Source: a virus. From it: a DNA stretch of 20,496 bases. A program made the position numbers and the translations under genes. This document shows positions 1 to 7,136 of this stretch, piece by piece. The first letter of the stretch is position 1; the number at the start of each line of letters is the position of its first letter. The notes under the pieces are model-generated. The model did not search any database, had not been told where the DNA came from, and was given only the letters and a program-made list of their open reading frames with translations. The stretch is from the IMG/VR virus record IMGVR_UViG_3300034374_005529, positions 1 to 20,496 of that record. The stretch is one strand, 5' to 3'.

Positions 1-3
1 CTT

Positions 4-40
4 TTGAATTTTGAGTGGTTTTTTTTAAAAAGCTTACTTT
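4..40 (+). promoter_or_regulatory. Weak candidate promoter ahead of the terminase genes
   Basis: The first 75 bases are AT-rich and non-coding. TTGAGT at 11-16 and TACTTT at 35-40 are 18 bases apart and could be a weak -35/-10 pair; TTGAAT at 4-9 is an alternative -35. The T8 run at 19-26 could instead be the tail of a terminator whose hairpin lies outside the window. The fit is poor, so this is only a possibility. Confidence 0.25.
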
Positions 41-75
41 ACATTCGACACAATTAAAGATCAGGAGAAAATAAA

Positions 76-495
76 ATGAGCGGATCAAATTACGCAAGCA
101 CACAAGACGAGATTGCCGGTATGCTGGGGATGTCCCGGCAACAATTTGGCACGTATGCCAAGCGACCCGACGCACCGCGCAAAACAAAGAGCGGCTACAA
201 TGTTGAGCAGTGGAGAAAGTATGTTAAAGAAACGAAAAAGAACGGGTTGACTGGGGACGGGTCTTTGCGTGATGAGAAATTGCTGCGCGAGATTGACAAG
301 CTGGACATTCAGATTGAAGAGATGCGCGGGGAGCTGGTGAACCGCAAGGAAGAAGAGGCGCGGTTTATGGCGCGGTGGATGAAAGCCAGAAAAGCGGTCG
401 AAGACTGGCGTGCGCATGAGACGGCAAAGCACCCGGAGCAGGCGGACATTATCAATCAACTAGCAGACCGACTTTGCGAGATGGTACATGATTGA
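76..495 (+). CDS. Terminase small subunit (Nu1-like)
   Basis: This 139-residue protein is probably the DNA-recognition subunit of the packaging terminase. Residues about 10-50 look like a winged helix-turn-helix: a TQDEIAGMLGMSRQQFGTYA segment is followed by a basic wing and the YNVEQWRKYV helix, as in Nu1-type subunits. Residues 65-110 are a charged helix likely used for oligomerisation or contact with the large subunit. AGGAG at 63-67 sits well before the ATG. The end overlaps the large-subunit gene by 8 bases. The assignment rests on the HTH, the size and the position directly before a GpA-like gene; sequence identity to a named protein was not established. Confidence 0.8.
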   Translation: MSGSNYASTQDEIAGMLGMSRQQFGTYAKRPDAPRKTKSGYNVEQWRKYVKETKKNGLTGDGSLRDEKLLREIDKLDIQIEEMRGELVNRKEEEARFMARWMKARKAVEDWRAHETAKHPEQADIINQLADRLCEMVHD

Positions 496-2233
496 CCCAG
501 ACAAACAGTGCAAAATTGCATTCCGCAAACAAGACCCATTGCCATCCTGGAAGTGGGCGGAGCAGAACGTGGATTACTCCCGAGCTGCCAACTACGACAC
601 GCCCTACCGTGGAGCGTTTGACCCAGACCTTATGCCGTTCTGGAAAGAGCCACTGGAAGCATTGCAGGATAACAGCATCCGGGAAGTGGCAATCCTTAAA
701 TCCAGCCGCGCTGGATACAGCGAAAATCTAATCCTCACCGATCTGCGGTACACCATCGCCCGCAATCCCGGGCCTACCATGTACGTGACCGGCAAAATGG
801 AGATTGCAAAAGGTTTCCACGACCGGCGCGTGTGTCGTGGCATGGCTTTGTCAAAAGAGATAGAACGACAATACAAGCGGGCAAAAGTTTTGAACACCGA
901 GATCCAGTTTCCGGCAATGGACTTCCGTTCCACCTGGGCAACTTCAGACACGGCAATCAAGTCCGATGGGTGGTGCCGCCTGTATCTGGACGAAGTGGAT
1001 CTTTTCCCGGAGTTCGGGGTGGACATGGCACGCCGGCGGGTTGCTGCTTATCCGTTTTCCCACATTTGCTTCGGAGGATCCATTGACCCCAGCAGAAAAG
1101 GCGACCCGAACCAATCGCCCATTATTAAGCTATACGAAGAATCGGACAAGCGGGTGTGGGTCATGCCGGATCCAGCTGGCGGAGAGTTTGAGTGGACGCT
1201 TGGCGGGATCAAGTGGCCGAAAGAATGTAAGCAGGACGACCAATGGGATTTGGAAGCAGTAGCACGACAAGCATGGTACGAGACTCCAAACGGGACGAGG
1301 ATTGAAGAGTCCGAGCGCATGGCATACACCCGCAAGGGCAGATGGGACGCCCGTGGTGAAGGCATCCGACGCGGGTATAAAGTTGTCGCGCCCATGATCC
1401 CGTTTACGGACTGCTCGTTTGGAGAGCTGGCAAAGAAATTTCTTTCAGCCAAACACCGGCTAAACCAAACCGCGAAAAGGGCGGAACGCAATCGCAACAC
1501 CATCCGAACTTACATGGCCGAGTATTGGGCCGAAGCGCACCGGGAGGAGGAGCAAGTGGCGACCAGCGACAAGCTGGATCACTGCGCGGAAGAGTACGAG
1601 ATCGGAAACATCTGGGTTCCCGAAGGCTGGCAGTCTGGAATCTTTGCCACTGTCGACGTGCAGAAATATCATTTGTTTTGGTTATGCCGGAACTGGGCAA
1701 TCAATAAAAACGGCGAATATCACAGCGCGTTGGTGCAGCATGGAACCGCCGCAACCTTTCAAGATCTGGACACTATTCTGGCGGAGTATTCACCGCGGCA
1801 AGTTGGCATCGACATCGGCTACGCCCTGCGCCAATCCGAAGTTGCGGATTACTGCGCCCACTACGCAGACCCGGATGTGAAAGAGTCTGCGGTCATGGCC
1901 ATGAAAGGGTCAGACAGTCAAAAGGTTTCCAACATCACCTACCACATCCGCGACGCCCTGGAAGGTCGTGGTGGTGGCGCATCCCCGTTTCTGGAACTAA
2001 GCTGGGCGACCGATCCGTTCCGAACCATGCTCATGGACAGCATCGAGCAGGGCAACGACTGGCACATACCCGACACCTGGCCGGATCCGCGTCATAAAAA
2101 CCAATACATCAAGCAGGTCACCAGCACAAAGAAAGTTGACGGGGAATGGATTGCGCCCGGCCATGGTCAGGATCACCTGTGGGATTGCGAATGCATGCAG
2201 GCGGTCTTAGCCCGCTGGGACGGGATCATATAA
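488..2233 (+). CDS. Terminase large subunit, GpA family
   Basis: This is the ATPase and nuclease that pumps DNA into the prohead and cuts it, as in phage lambda gpA. In the 581 residues, KSSRAGYS (71-78) matches the deviant Walker A of lambda gpA (KSARVGYS). LYLDEVD (165-171) is the Walker B with D168 and E169. The C-terminal nuclease acids are probably D390 (TVDVQ), D442 (GIDIG) and D566 (HLWDCE). The cysteine pairs that form a zinc ribbon between ATPase and nuclease in many GpA proteins are missing: the region around 226-232 has PDPAGG where CPxCG is expected, and 264-270 has ETPNGT where the second pair should be. GpA-type terminases usually make cohesive ends, so cos packaging is likely but inferred. 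Confidence 0.95.
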   Translation: MIDPDKQCKIAFRKQDPLPSWKWAEQNVDYSRAANYDTPYRGAFDPDLMPFWKEPLEALQDNSIREVAILKSSRAGYSENLILTDLRYTIARNPGPTMYVTGKMEIAKGFHDRRVCRGMALSKEIERQYKRAKVLNTEIQFPAMDFRSTWATSDTAIKSDGWCRLYLDEVDLFPEFGVDMARRRVAAYPFSHICFGGSIDPSRKGDPNQSPIIKLYEESDKRVWVMPDPAGGEFEWTLGGIKWPKECKQDDQWDLEAVARQAWYETPNGTRIEESERMAYTRKGRWDARGEGIRRGYKVVAPMIPFTDCSFGELAKKFLSAKHRLNQTAKRAERNRNTIRTYMAEYWAEAHREEEQVATSDKLDHCAEEYEIGNIWVPEGWQSGIFATVDVQKYHLFWLCRNWAINKNGEYHSALVQHGTAATFQDLDTILAEYSPRQVGIDIGYALRQSEVADYCAHYADPDVKESAVMAMKGSDSQKVSNITYHIRDALEGRGGGASPFLELSWATDPFRTMLMDSIEQGNDWHIPDTWPDPRHKNQYIKQVTSTKKVDGEWIAPGHGQDHLWDCECMQAVLARWDGII

Positions 2234-2253
2234 TTTGACAAAATTGTAAAAGT
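2234..2253 (+). repeat. 20-base direct repeat, copy 1 (contains TTGACA)
   Basis: The 20 bases immediately after the terminase stop match 2345-2364 at 18 of 20 positions. The core ACAAAATTGT is an imperfect palindrome. TTGACA at 2235-2240 is a consensus -35 element, so the repeat may be promoter, operator or both. Confidence 0.75.
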
Positions 2254-2263
2254 CATTTAGGTT
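2235..2263 (+). promoter_or_regulatory. Candidate sigma70-type promoter in the terminase/gpW gap
   Basis: TTGACA (2235-2240), a 17-base spacer and TAGGTT (2258-2263) form a possible promoter. The -10 keeps the three most conserved bases (first T, second A, last T). The predicted start is near 2270, directly before a hairpin, so the product would be a short structured RNA ending at the terminator at 2340. The -10 is only 3 of 6, so confidence is moderate. Confidence 0.45.
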
Positions 2264-2269
2264 TAAGGG

Positions 2270-2340
2270 GTCGAAAGGTTTTCCGTCTCTCCTCCTTCCT
2301 TTCGGTACGCCCCGCAGGGCAAGACTCTGCGGGGCTTTTT
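2270..2340 (+). ncRNA. Candidate two-hairpin small RNA with an anti-SD loop
   Basis: If transcription starts near 2270, the RNA would be about 71 bases with two hairpins. Hairpin 1 pairs CGAAAGG (2272-2278) with CCTTTCG (2298-2304), extended by G-U pairs. Its loop of about 19 bases (2279-2297) is almost all pyrimidine and contains CCTCCTT, the anti-Shine-Dalgarno sequence of 16S rRNA. Hairpin 2 is the intrinsic terminator at 2309-2340. Loop bases 2286-2293 (TCTCTCCT) are perfectly complementary to the ribosome binding site of the metallophosphoesterase gene (19081-19088). Any anti-SD loop would match several SD sites, so this target is suggestive only. The alternative is a plain leader or read-through structure between two operons. 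Confidence 0.4.
2309..2340 (+). terminator. Rho-independent terminator after the terminase genes
   Basis: GCCCCGCAG (2309-2317) pairs perfectly with CTGCGGGGC (2327-2335) around a 9-base loop, followed at once by TTTTT. The stem is 9 bp and GC-rich. It separates the terminase genes from the rest of the head module. Confidence 0.9.
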
Positions 2341-2344
2341 ATCT

Positions 2345-2364
2345 TTTGACAATATTGTAAATGT
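2345..2364 (+). repeat. 20-base direct repeat, copy 2 (palindromic core)
   Basis: This is the second copy of the repeat at 2234-2253. Its core ACAATATTGT (2349-2358) is a perfect 10-base palindrome, and TTGACA lies at 2346-2351. The spacing to the next ATG (2383) is 37 bases. No convincing -10 was found at 16-18 bases, so this copy may be an operator or a decayed promoter. Confidence 0.7.
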
Positions 2365-2382
2365 TTCCAACTATTGATCTAT

Positions 2383-2694
2383 ATGTCAGCGGACACACAC
2401 ATCGCACAGCTTCAGACTGTTTACCAGACTTACATTGACGGGTTGCAGAACACGCTCGAAAAGGCGAAGGCGCAAGTCTGCCTTGATGCGTGGAAAGCCG
2501 CCGAAATTCAATACCAAAACATCCTTGCCGCTGAAGCGCAGTCGTACACCACCACGGGCCGAACGATTACAAAACGTGCCATCTCACAGGCGAGAGAAGC
2601 CAGAGACAGCGCGGCGGCAGATCTTGAAGGATTGCTGGGTGTAGGAGACGCCTCTGTGACTTATGTGGACAATGGAGGAAGTATTCCACGATGA
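2383..2694 (+). CDS. Head-tail joining protein, gpW/DUF6148-like
   Basis: This small, mostly helical protein of 103 residues sits between terminase and portal, where lambda places gpW. Two helices are followed by QSYTTTGRTITKRAISQA and a further helix, a pattern typical of small phage proteins of the gpW/DUF6148 kind. gpW joins the packaged head to the tail connector. The ATG at 2383 is chosen because the frame carries no other ATG nearby; a TTG at 2374 is possible. No Shine-Dalgarno sequence precedes either start, which is unusual here. The last bases form an ATGA overlap with the portal gene. Position and fold pattern support the call; direct homology is inferred. Confidence 0.65.
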   Translation: MSADTHIAQLQTVYQTYIDGLQNTLEKAKAQVCLDAWKAAEIQYQNILAAEAQSYTTTGRTITKRAISQAREARDSAAADLEGLLGVGDASVTYVDNGGSIPR

Positions 2695-4262
2695 GCAACA
2701 AACTGGACAAACTAATTTCCAATTTTGCACCCAGCTGGGCATTGCGTAGAGCTGCCGCCCGGCATGATATGCAAATCCTTTCCGGCTGGTCAATTGACTC
2801 CGCCTACAGTTCAGGCAACACCGACTCCCGATTGCGCCAGCACGCTGCCTTTGGCCGGTCACGACTTACGGACGAAGAAGCGGCATCCGGCGGGTATGGG
2901 TACGACGCCATGCGCATGGAAGCCATGGACTTGTACCGAAATAACCCCATCGCTCGGGCAACCGTGGAAACGACCCGGCGCTACTGCCGGCAAAGCAAAG
3001 CCCGCGCATCCACCGCATCCGTGTTGAGCCTGGAAGGCGCATCTGCTGGTGACATTGCATCCGCTCAAATGTGGGATATGCGGGCAACGGATTACTTTAA
3101 CGAATACGTCTGGAACCGCGCCGACTACTTCCGCCGGCCCGGGGTAACACTTGGCACCATGCAGGACATCTTTGTGACCTTGCAATTTACGCAAGGCGAC
3201 CTTGCATTTATCCGCACGACCGAAGGCTGGTTGACTGCGGAGGGCATCCAGATCCGCACGCCTTACAAACTGGCAAAAGAATCTAACATCAAAAACGGAT
3301 TCCGGTTTAATGAAAAAGGGCGGATCACCCATATTTACGTTTGTGAGTTTGGCAACTACGGGAACGTAGATGGTAACAATTTCAGACGGTATCCAATCAA
3401 CGCGGTAGTGTTTTGCCCCTGGCACTGGCGGGCTGCCCAATTGCGTGGCGTTCCTCGCCTGCACGGCATCATTGACAATCTGCGTGACCAAGAAGAGATC
3501 CACGACCGCGTAAAGCAAAAGGTCAAAAACGAAGCCGCTTTGCTATCCATTGAACGGGCCGGCGCACGTCGGAAGGCCCCGGGTTCTACCATCACAAACG
3601 AAGACGGCACGACAACCACCTACGAAGAAGCCGGCTATGGAATGCGGTTCCGCACTACCGGCAAGCCCGGGGAAGACTTCATGTTCGCCAAGGGTGACGC
3701 ACCCAACGCCCAGTATGTGGGACTGATGGAGTACGACACCAAGATCATCTCCACCGGCGCCGGCATTCCTTACAAGATCCTGCTTTCCATGTACGACGGA
3801 AGCTGGAGCAGCAACAAAGCCGCCCAGACCGCACTTAAAACATTTGTGGGCGAGATCTGGCAGAACCGGCGAGACACCTTCCTGCAGCGCGTTTACAACA
3901 TCGAAATCGCTGACGCCATCCGTGCAGGAACCTTGGATCCCGCACCCGTCAACTCCCGCGGGATCAGCCTGTTCAACAAATGCGACTGGACGAAACCCTA
4001 CTTCCCGCAACTTGACCAAGAGAAGGAAGAAAAAGGACGCAGAGCCGCATTCCAGAACTTTACCGCATCGCTGGAAGACTTTGCGGAAGAGCAAGGCACG
4101 ACATCCGCCAGCCTACGCCAGCAGCACAAGCAAGAAATGATGGCGCTAAAAGCTGACGCGGAAGAAGCCGGGATTCCATTTGAAATCTATGTTGGCAACC
4201 TACTGGCCAACAGCACAAGCGTCACCAGCAACAAACAGGAGACTGCATCCGATGAGATTTGA
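2691..4262 (+). CDS. Portal protein, lambda GpB family
   Basis: This 523-residue protein is the likely dodecameric portal at the packaging vertex. The N-terminal part has features of lambda-type portals: a Y-x-S-G-N-T-D-S-R-L segment near residue 40, then YDAMRMEAMDLYRNNPIARA (about 70-89), and the central DQEEIHDRVKQKVKNEAAL helix region. Lambda GpB is 533 residues, so the length fits. The C-terminal 60 residues are charged and probably disordered. The start overlaps the preceding stop (ATGA) and the end overlaps the protease start by 11 bases, so the three genes are probably co-translated. Confidence 0.93.
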   Translation: MSNKLDKLISNFAPSWALRRAAARHDMQILSGWSIDSAYSSGNTDSRLRQHAAFGRSRLTDEEAASGGYGYDAMRMEAMDLYRNNPIARATVETTRRYCRQSKARASTASVLSLEGASAGDIASAQMWDMRATDYFNEYVWNRADYFRRPGVTLGTMQDIFVTLQFTQGDLAFIRTTEGWLTAEGIQIRTPYKLAKESNIKNGFRFNEKGRITHIYVCEFGNYGNVDGNNFRRYPINAVVFCPWHWRAAQLRGVPRLHGIIDNLRDQEEIHDRVKQKVKNEAALLSIERAGARRKAPGSTITNEDGTTTTYEEAGYGMRFRTTGKPGEDFMFAKGDAPNAQYVGLMEYDTKIISTGAGIPYKILLSMYDGSWSSNKAAQTALKTFVGEIWQNRRDTFLQRVYNIEIADAIRAGTLDPAPVNSRGISLFNKCDWTKPYFPQLDQEKEEKGRRAAFQNFTASLEDFAEEQGTTSASLRQQHKQEMMALKADAEEAGIPFEIYVGNLLANSTSVTSNKQETASDEI

Positions 4263-5088
4263 ACGAGTAAGCAGAGAGTTGTACGCCAAGCCGTGGGCAA
4301 TTACCGCCAGCGCATACCAAGCGTTCCACGACGTGTTCCAGCGTCACCTGCAAGGCATCCCAATGGATAAGACCATCGAGGTCATGGGTGTAAAAGTAGA
4401 ATACAAAACGCCGGACGAATACGATGTGATCGATGGCGTGGCGGTGATTGAAATTGAAGGCGCACTGGGATACCGGCTGGACGAAATCGAAAAAGCCTGC
4501 ATGGGCGGCGTGGATTACGTTGATATTCGGAAAGCATTTGCAAAAGCCGAAGCCGACCCAGACATCACATCGATCTTGATGGTGATTAATTCGCCGGGTG
4601 GAATGGTAACCGGGCTGGAAGAAACTGCCGAATATATCAAAAGCATTGAGAAGCCCGTCGTCTCATTTACCGACAACCTGGTGGCGTCTGCGGGATATTA
4701 TCTGGCCAGCGCAGCGGACAGTATCTTTGCCACCGCATCCAGTCAGGTGGGATGCATTGGCACGCTCATGACTTGGATCGACGTGACCAAGGCAATGGAG
4801 CGCGAAGGGCTGGAACGCGAAATGATCGCCAGCGGCAAATACAAGGGAATGATGTTCCCAGGCATTCCATTGACCGATGAGCAACGCGAGCTGTTACAGG
4901 ACGAAGTCGATATGCTCGCGGATGAGTTCAAAAGTTGGGTAATTGACAATCGTGGAAATGTTTCCAAAGATGTAATGGAAGGCCAAACACTTTTTGGAAA
5001 ATATGCACTGTCTGAAAATCTAATCGACGAGATCGGAGATATCAACCAAGCACTAACCGAAGCCCGCGAAATGGGAACCGAACTATGA
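4252..5088 (+). CDS. Head maturation protease, S49 (GpC/SppA-like)
   Basis: This protein of 278 residues is a serine protease that matures the prohead, as lambda GpC does. The S49 fold signs are INSPGG (about 112-117), then SAGYYLASAAD with the likely nucleophile S146, and SGKYKGM with the likely general base K196 (or K198). The 50-residue Ser-Lys spacing fits the phage S49 type. The ATG at 4252 is preferred to the in-frame ATG at 4180 because AGGAGA at 4237-4242 lies nine bases ahead and because 4180 would bury 80 bases in the portal gene. The ATGA end couples it to the scaffold gene. Unlike lambda, where the scaffold is nested in the C gene, the scaffold here is a separate downstream gene. 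Confidence 0.92.
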   Translation: MRFERVSRELYAKPWAITASAYQAFHDVFQRHLQGIPMDKTIEVMGVKVEYKTPDEYDVIDGVAVIEIEGALGYRLDEIEKACMGGVDYVDIRKAFAKAEADPDITSILMVINSPGGMVTGLEETAEYIKSIEKPVVSFTDNLVASAGYYLASAADSIFATASSQVGCIGTLMTWIDVTKAMEREGLEREMIASGKYKGMMFPGIPLTDEQRELLQDEVDMLADEFKSWVIDNRGNVSKDVMEGQTLFGKYALSENLIDEIGDINQALTEAREMGTEL

Positions 5089-5612
5089 GCAGAGTAAAAA
5101 CACGCAAAGAGATCAAAGAAGAGCTGGATGAAGTCAACGCCCAGCTTGAAGCTTCCCATGTTTCACACGCGGAAGATGTCAAAGCGTTGCAGGAAACCAT
5201 TGCGCAAGCCGAACAGGCCTTGCTGGACGCAGACGCCAAATACGCCGAACTGCTGGCCGAAAAAGAAGAGGCTGAACTGCAGTTTGCCGAAAGCGAAAAA
5301 GAAAACGCCCAGCTGGTCGAGTTCAATGAAAAGCTGATCGAAGCCAATTCTGAGTTCGAGAAAGAAATCGAGCGCCATAAAGCTGCTCTTGCAGATCCCG
5401 CATTTGTGGACGCCACCGTGGTTAAGGTCGAAGTCGACCAGGCTGTGGAAGATGCCGAAGCAGACGCACAGGAAGCCAATCCCGCCGAAGAAATCGCCGA
5501 GCCTAAAAACGAAGCGGAGCAGTGGGAAGCAATGGAAGCAGGCCCTGCCCGGCAAGCATTCTGGAACGAACACAAACGACTGATCATTAAACAGATCAAC
5601 TCCCGCGACTAA
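5085..5612 (+). CDS. Putative capsid scaffold protein
   Basis: The 175 residues are highly charged. Residues 5-105 form a long Glu/Lys/Ala-rich coiled coil with many heptads. A Glu/Asp/Ala-rich linker (110-145) follows, and the C-terminal segment AFWNEHKRLIIKQINSR is basic and could bind the capsid, as the C-terminal helix-turn-helix of phage scaffolds does. The position between protease and major capsid protein is the usual scaffold position. The start is ATGA-coupled to the protease. The call comes from composition and position; it could instead be another head assembly factor. Confidence 0.75.
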   Translation: MSRVKTRKEIKEELDEVNAQLEASHVSHAEDVKALQETIAQAEQALLDADAKYAELLAEKEEAELQFAESEKENAQLVEFNEKLIEANSEFEKEIERHKAALADPAFVDATVVKVEVDQAVEDAEADAQEANPAEEIAEPKNEAEQWEAMEAGPARQAFWNEHKRLIIKQINSRD

Positions 5613-5650
5613 TTTCCCGGAGTACAAACCCAACATAGGAAAAACTAAAC

Positions 5651-6559
5651 ATGGCTAATACCCTTACCACCGTAACCGAATCCATGCTGCAGGACGAAGT
5701 TCTGCCGGCATTGAAACTGGGACTGTCTCCGCTCAACGCGATGTCCCTGCAGATCGCCGAATCTCCCGTGAGCGTCGGCGACAGCGTAACCGTGCCCATC
5801 GTGTCTGCAAAGACCGCCGGTGCATATTCCACCACCTTCGAGTCTGGCGACAGCACCACCGTGGGCACATCCGTGACCATGACGGCTCCCCGCTTCTCAA
5901 GCTGGTACGTCAATCCCAATCTTGAAGCCGCCGCCACGACCGAGCGATTCCTTGCACAAGGACGCGAAGCCGCTTATGCGCTGGCCAAGGACGTGGTTCA
6001 GCTGGTGTTGGCCAAGTTTGTGGACGCCAACATCGGCGACGTGGCCGACACGGACACCAAGGTGATCACCGCCGCCAACTACGATCTGGACGACCAGGCC
6101 GATATGTGGGCGCTTCTGGCCGCCAAGGGCGTGGCTGACAACTACTCTGTCATTCACAACATCCCCTACGCAGCCGCCTTGATGAAGGACGCCGGACTGC
6201 AGGACGCATCCGCTTACGGATCCGACCAGCTCCTCCGCACGGGTGAGCTTCCGCCGATCTTCGGCGCTCGCCAGTTCTACACCGATGCGTTCCCGACCAC
6301 TGTCTCGTCTGAGAACACCGGCGTGATCTTCACCGGAAAAGAAACCGCCGCCATCGCTCTGGGCGTACCCAGCGACGTTGACGGTCTGGACGGAGTTGCA
6401 GGCGAGCGTCGCCAGTTGGTGACCGATCCCGACACCGGACTGCAGTTCGTGTGGCGCACCTGGAAGAACACCGCCACGGGCGCCTACTGGGGTTCCGTGT
6501 ACGTGATGACCGGCGTGAGCTTCCTCCGCAACTCCGCTGTCCGTATCATCAGCGCATAA
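5651..6559 (+). CDS. Major capsid protein (HK97-fold)
   Basis: This 302-residue protein is the main shell subunit. The N-terminus (TESMLQDEVLPALKLGLSPL) resembles the N-arm helix of phage coat proteins. The central VNPNLEAAATTERFLAQGRE segment suits the spine helix, and the C-terminal part is rich in short beta strands and alanine. Codon use is strongly GC-biased toward C-ending codons, as expected for the most highly expressed gene. A TAGGAAAAA stretch precedes the ATG with rather long spacing. A terminator follows directly. The family call rests on place, size and composition; no single invariant motif defines it. Confidence 0.88.
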   Translation: MANTLTTVTESMLQDEVLPALKLGLSPLNAMSLQIAESPVSVGDSVTVPIVSAKTAGAYSTTFESGDSTTVGTSVTMTAPRFSSWYVNPNLEAAATTERFLAQGREAAYALAKDVVQLVLAKFVDANIGDVADTDTKVITAANYDLDDQADMWALLAAKGVADNYSVIHNIPYAAALMKDAGLQDASAYGSDQLLRTGELPPIFGARQFYTDAFPTTVSSENTGVIFTGKETAAIALGVPSDVDGLDGVAGERRQLVTDPDTGLQFVWRTWKNTATGAYWGSVYVMTGVSFLRNSAVRIISA

Positions 6560-6568
6560 ATAACAATT

Positions 6569-6605
6569 GCCCCACTCGTCTCCGGGCGGGTGGGGCTTTC
6601 TCTTT
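6569..6605 (+). terminator. Terminator after the major capsid gene
   Basis: GCCCCACTCG (6569-6578) pairs with CGGGTGGGGC (6587-6596) with one T-G wobble, an 8-base loop and a TTTCTCTTT tail. The T run is interrupted, so termination may be partial. No clear promoter follows, so downstream genes probably depend on read-through. Confidence 0.8.
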
Positions 6606-6621
6606 AAAAAAGGAGTAACCA

Positions 6622-6834
6622 ATGGACAAATTCACAGGACTATTTATAAAAGCCAACGGCGAGTGGCAGGTGCATGGGAAAATTGATTCCGATGTAGACG
6701 GCAAAATCGAATTGCTGAAAGAAATCACCGACGCCGGCGGACAGTTTGGAAAAGGCAAGACGATCAAACAGGCCGAGCGTGCCTGCATCATTCACAGCAA
6801 AAAGGGCGTGCTCAAAACCCGCGTTTTTAAATGA
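6622..6834 (+). CDS. Small conserved-position head protein, unknown
   Basis: This 70-residue basic protein is not recognised. It has an AGGAG site at 6611-6615 with good spacing and ends in an ATGA overlap with the next gene. A beta hairpin-like start (FTGLFIKANGEWQVHGKID) is followed by a helix and a KGKTIKQAERACII segment. Its location after the capsid gene corresponds to lambda FI or a head decoration or neck factor, but no homology is claimed. Confidence 0.75.
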   Translation: MDKFTGLFIKANGEWQVHGKIDSDVDGKIELLKEITDAGGQFGKGKTIKQAERACIIHSKKGVLKTRVFK

Positions 6835-7136
6835 TGCCCCTCGCCAACTGGAGCAATGATTTACAAGAGCTGGCTGGGGACTTCCCCAGCTCGCTTGTGT
6901 ATGGCTCGCTGACCATCTCCTGCACTGCATCAGACGTCCGTGAAGACATCATCATTGACGAGCGTGGGGACTATGACCCCACAAGCAAAGACGTGCTGAC
7001 GAGCCTGTCAGACTGGCAGGGAACGATCCCGCCAGATCGCGCTACGGTTCAACTGGACGGCGTCAACTATTATGTTGCGGAGCGAGAAACGGACGCCGGC
7101 ACGGATACTTTTCGGCTCACGCTAAAGCGGATCTAA
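6831..7136 (+). CDS. Putative head-closure / head-tail attachment protein
   Basis: This 101-residue protein has mostly beta strands, ending in VQLDGVNYYVAERETDAGTD then TFRLTLKRI. A strand pair of this kind (the substrate is named, then the measured value, then a final strand) is common in small FII/gp16-type connector proteins. It starts on the previous stop (ATGA, with a second ATG directly after) and ends in a TAATG overlap. No SD precedes it, so translation is probably coupled. The position between capsid and gpZ/gpU-like genes supports a neck role. Confidence 0.6.
   Translation: MMPLANWSNDLQELAGDFPSSLVYGSLTISCTASDVREDIIIDERGDYDPTSKDVLTSLSDWQGTIPPDRATVQLDGVNYYVAERETDAGTDTFRLTLKRI

Noticed and set aside
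2859-4094. Minus-strand frames over the portal gene
   Set aside because: Composition and overlap with a clear portal gene mark them as shadows; all convincing genes are on the + strand.
5042-5636. Long minus-strand reading frames over the scaffold gene
   Set aside because: They mirror the Glu/Ala/Lys codons of the + strand coiled coil, lack ribosome sites, and read as low-complexity Ser- or Phe-rich sequence.
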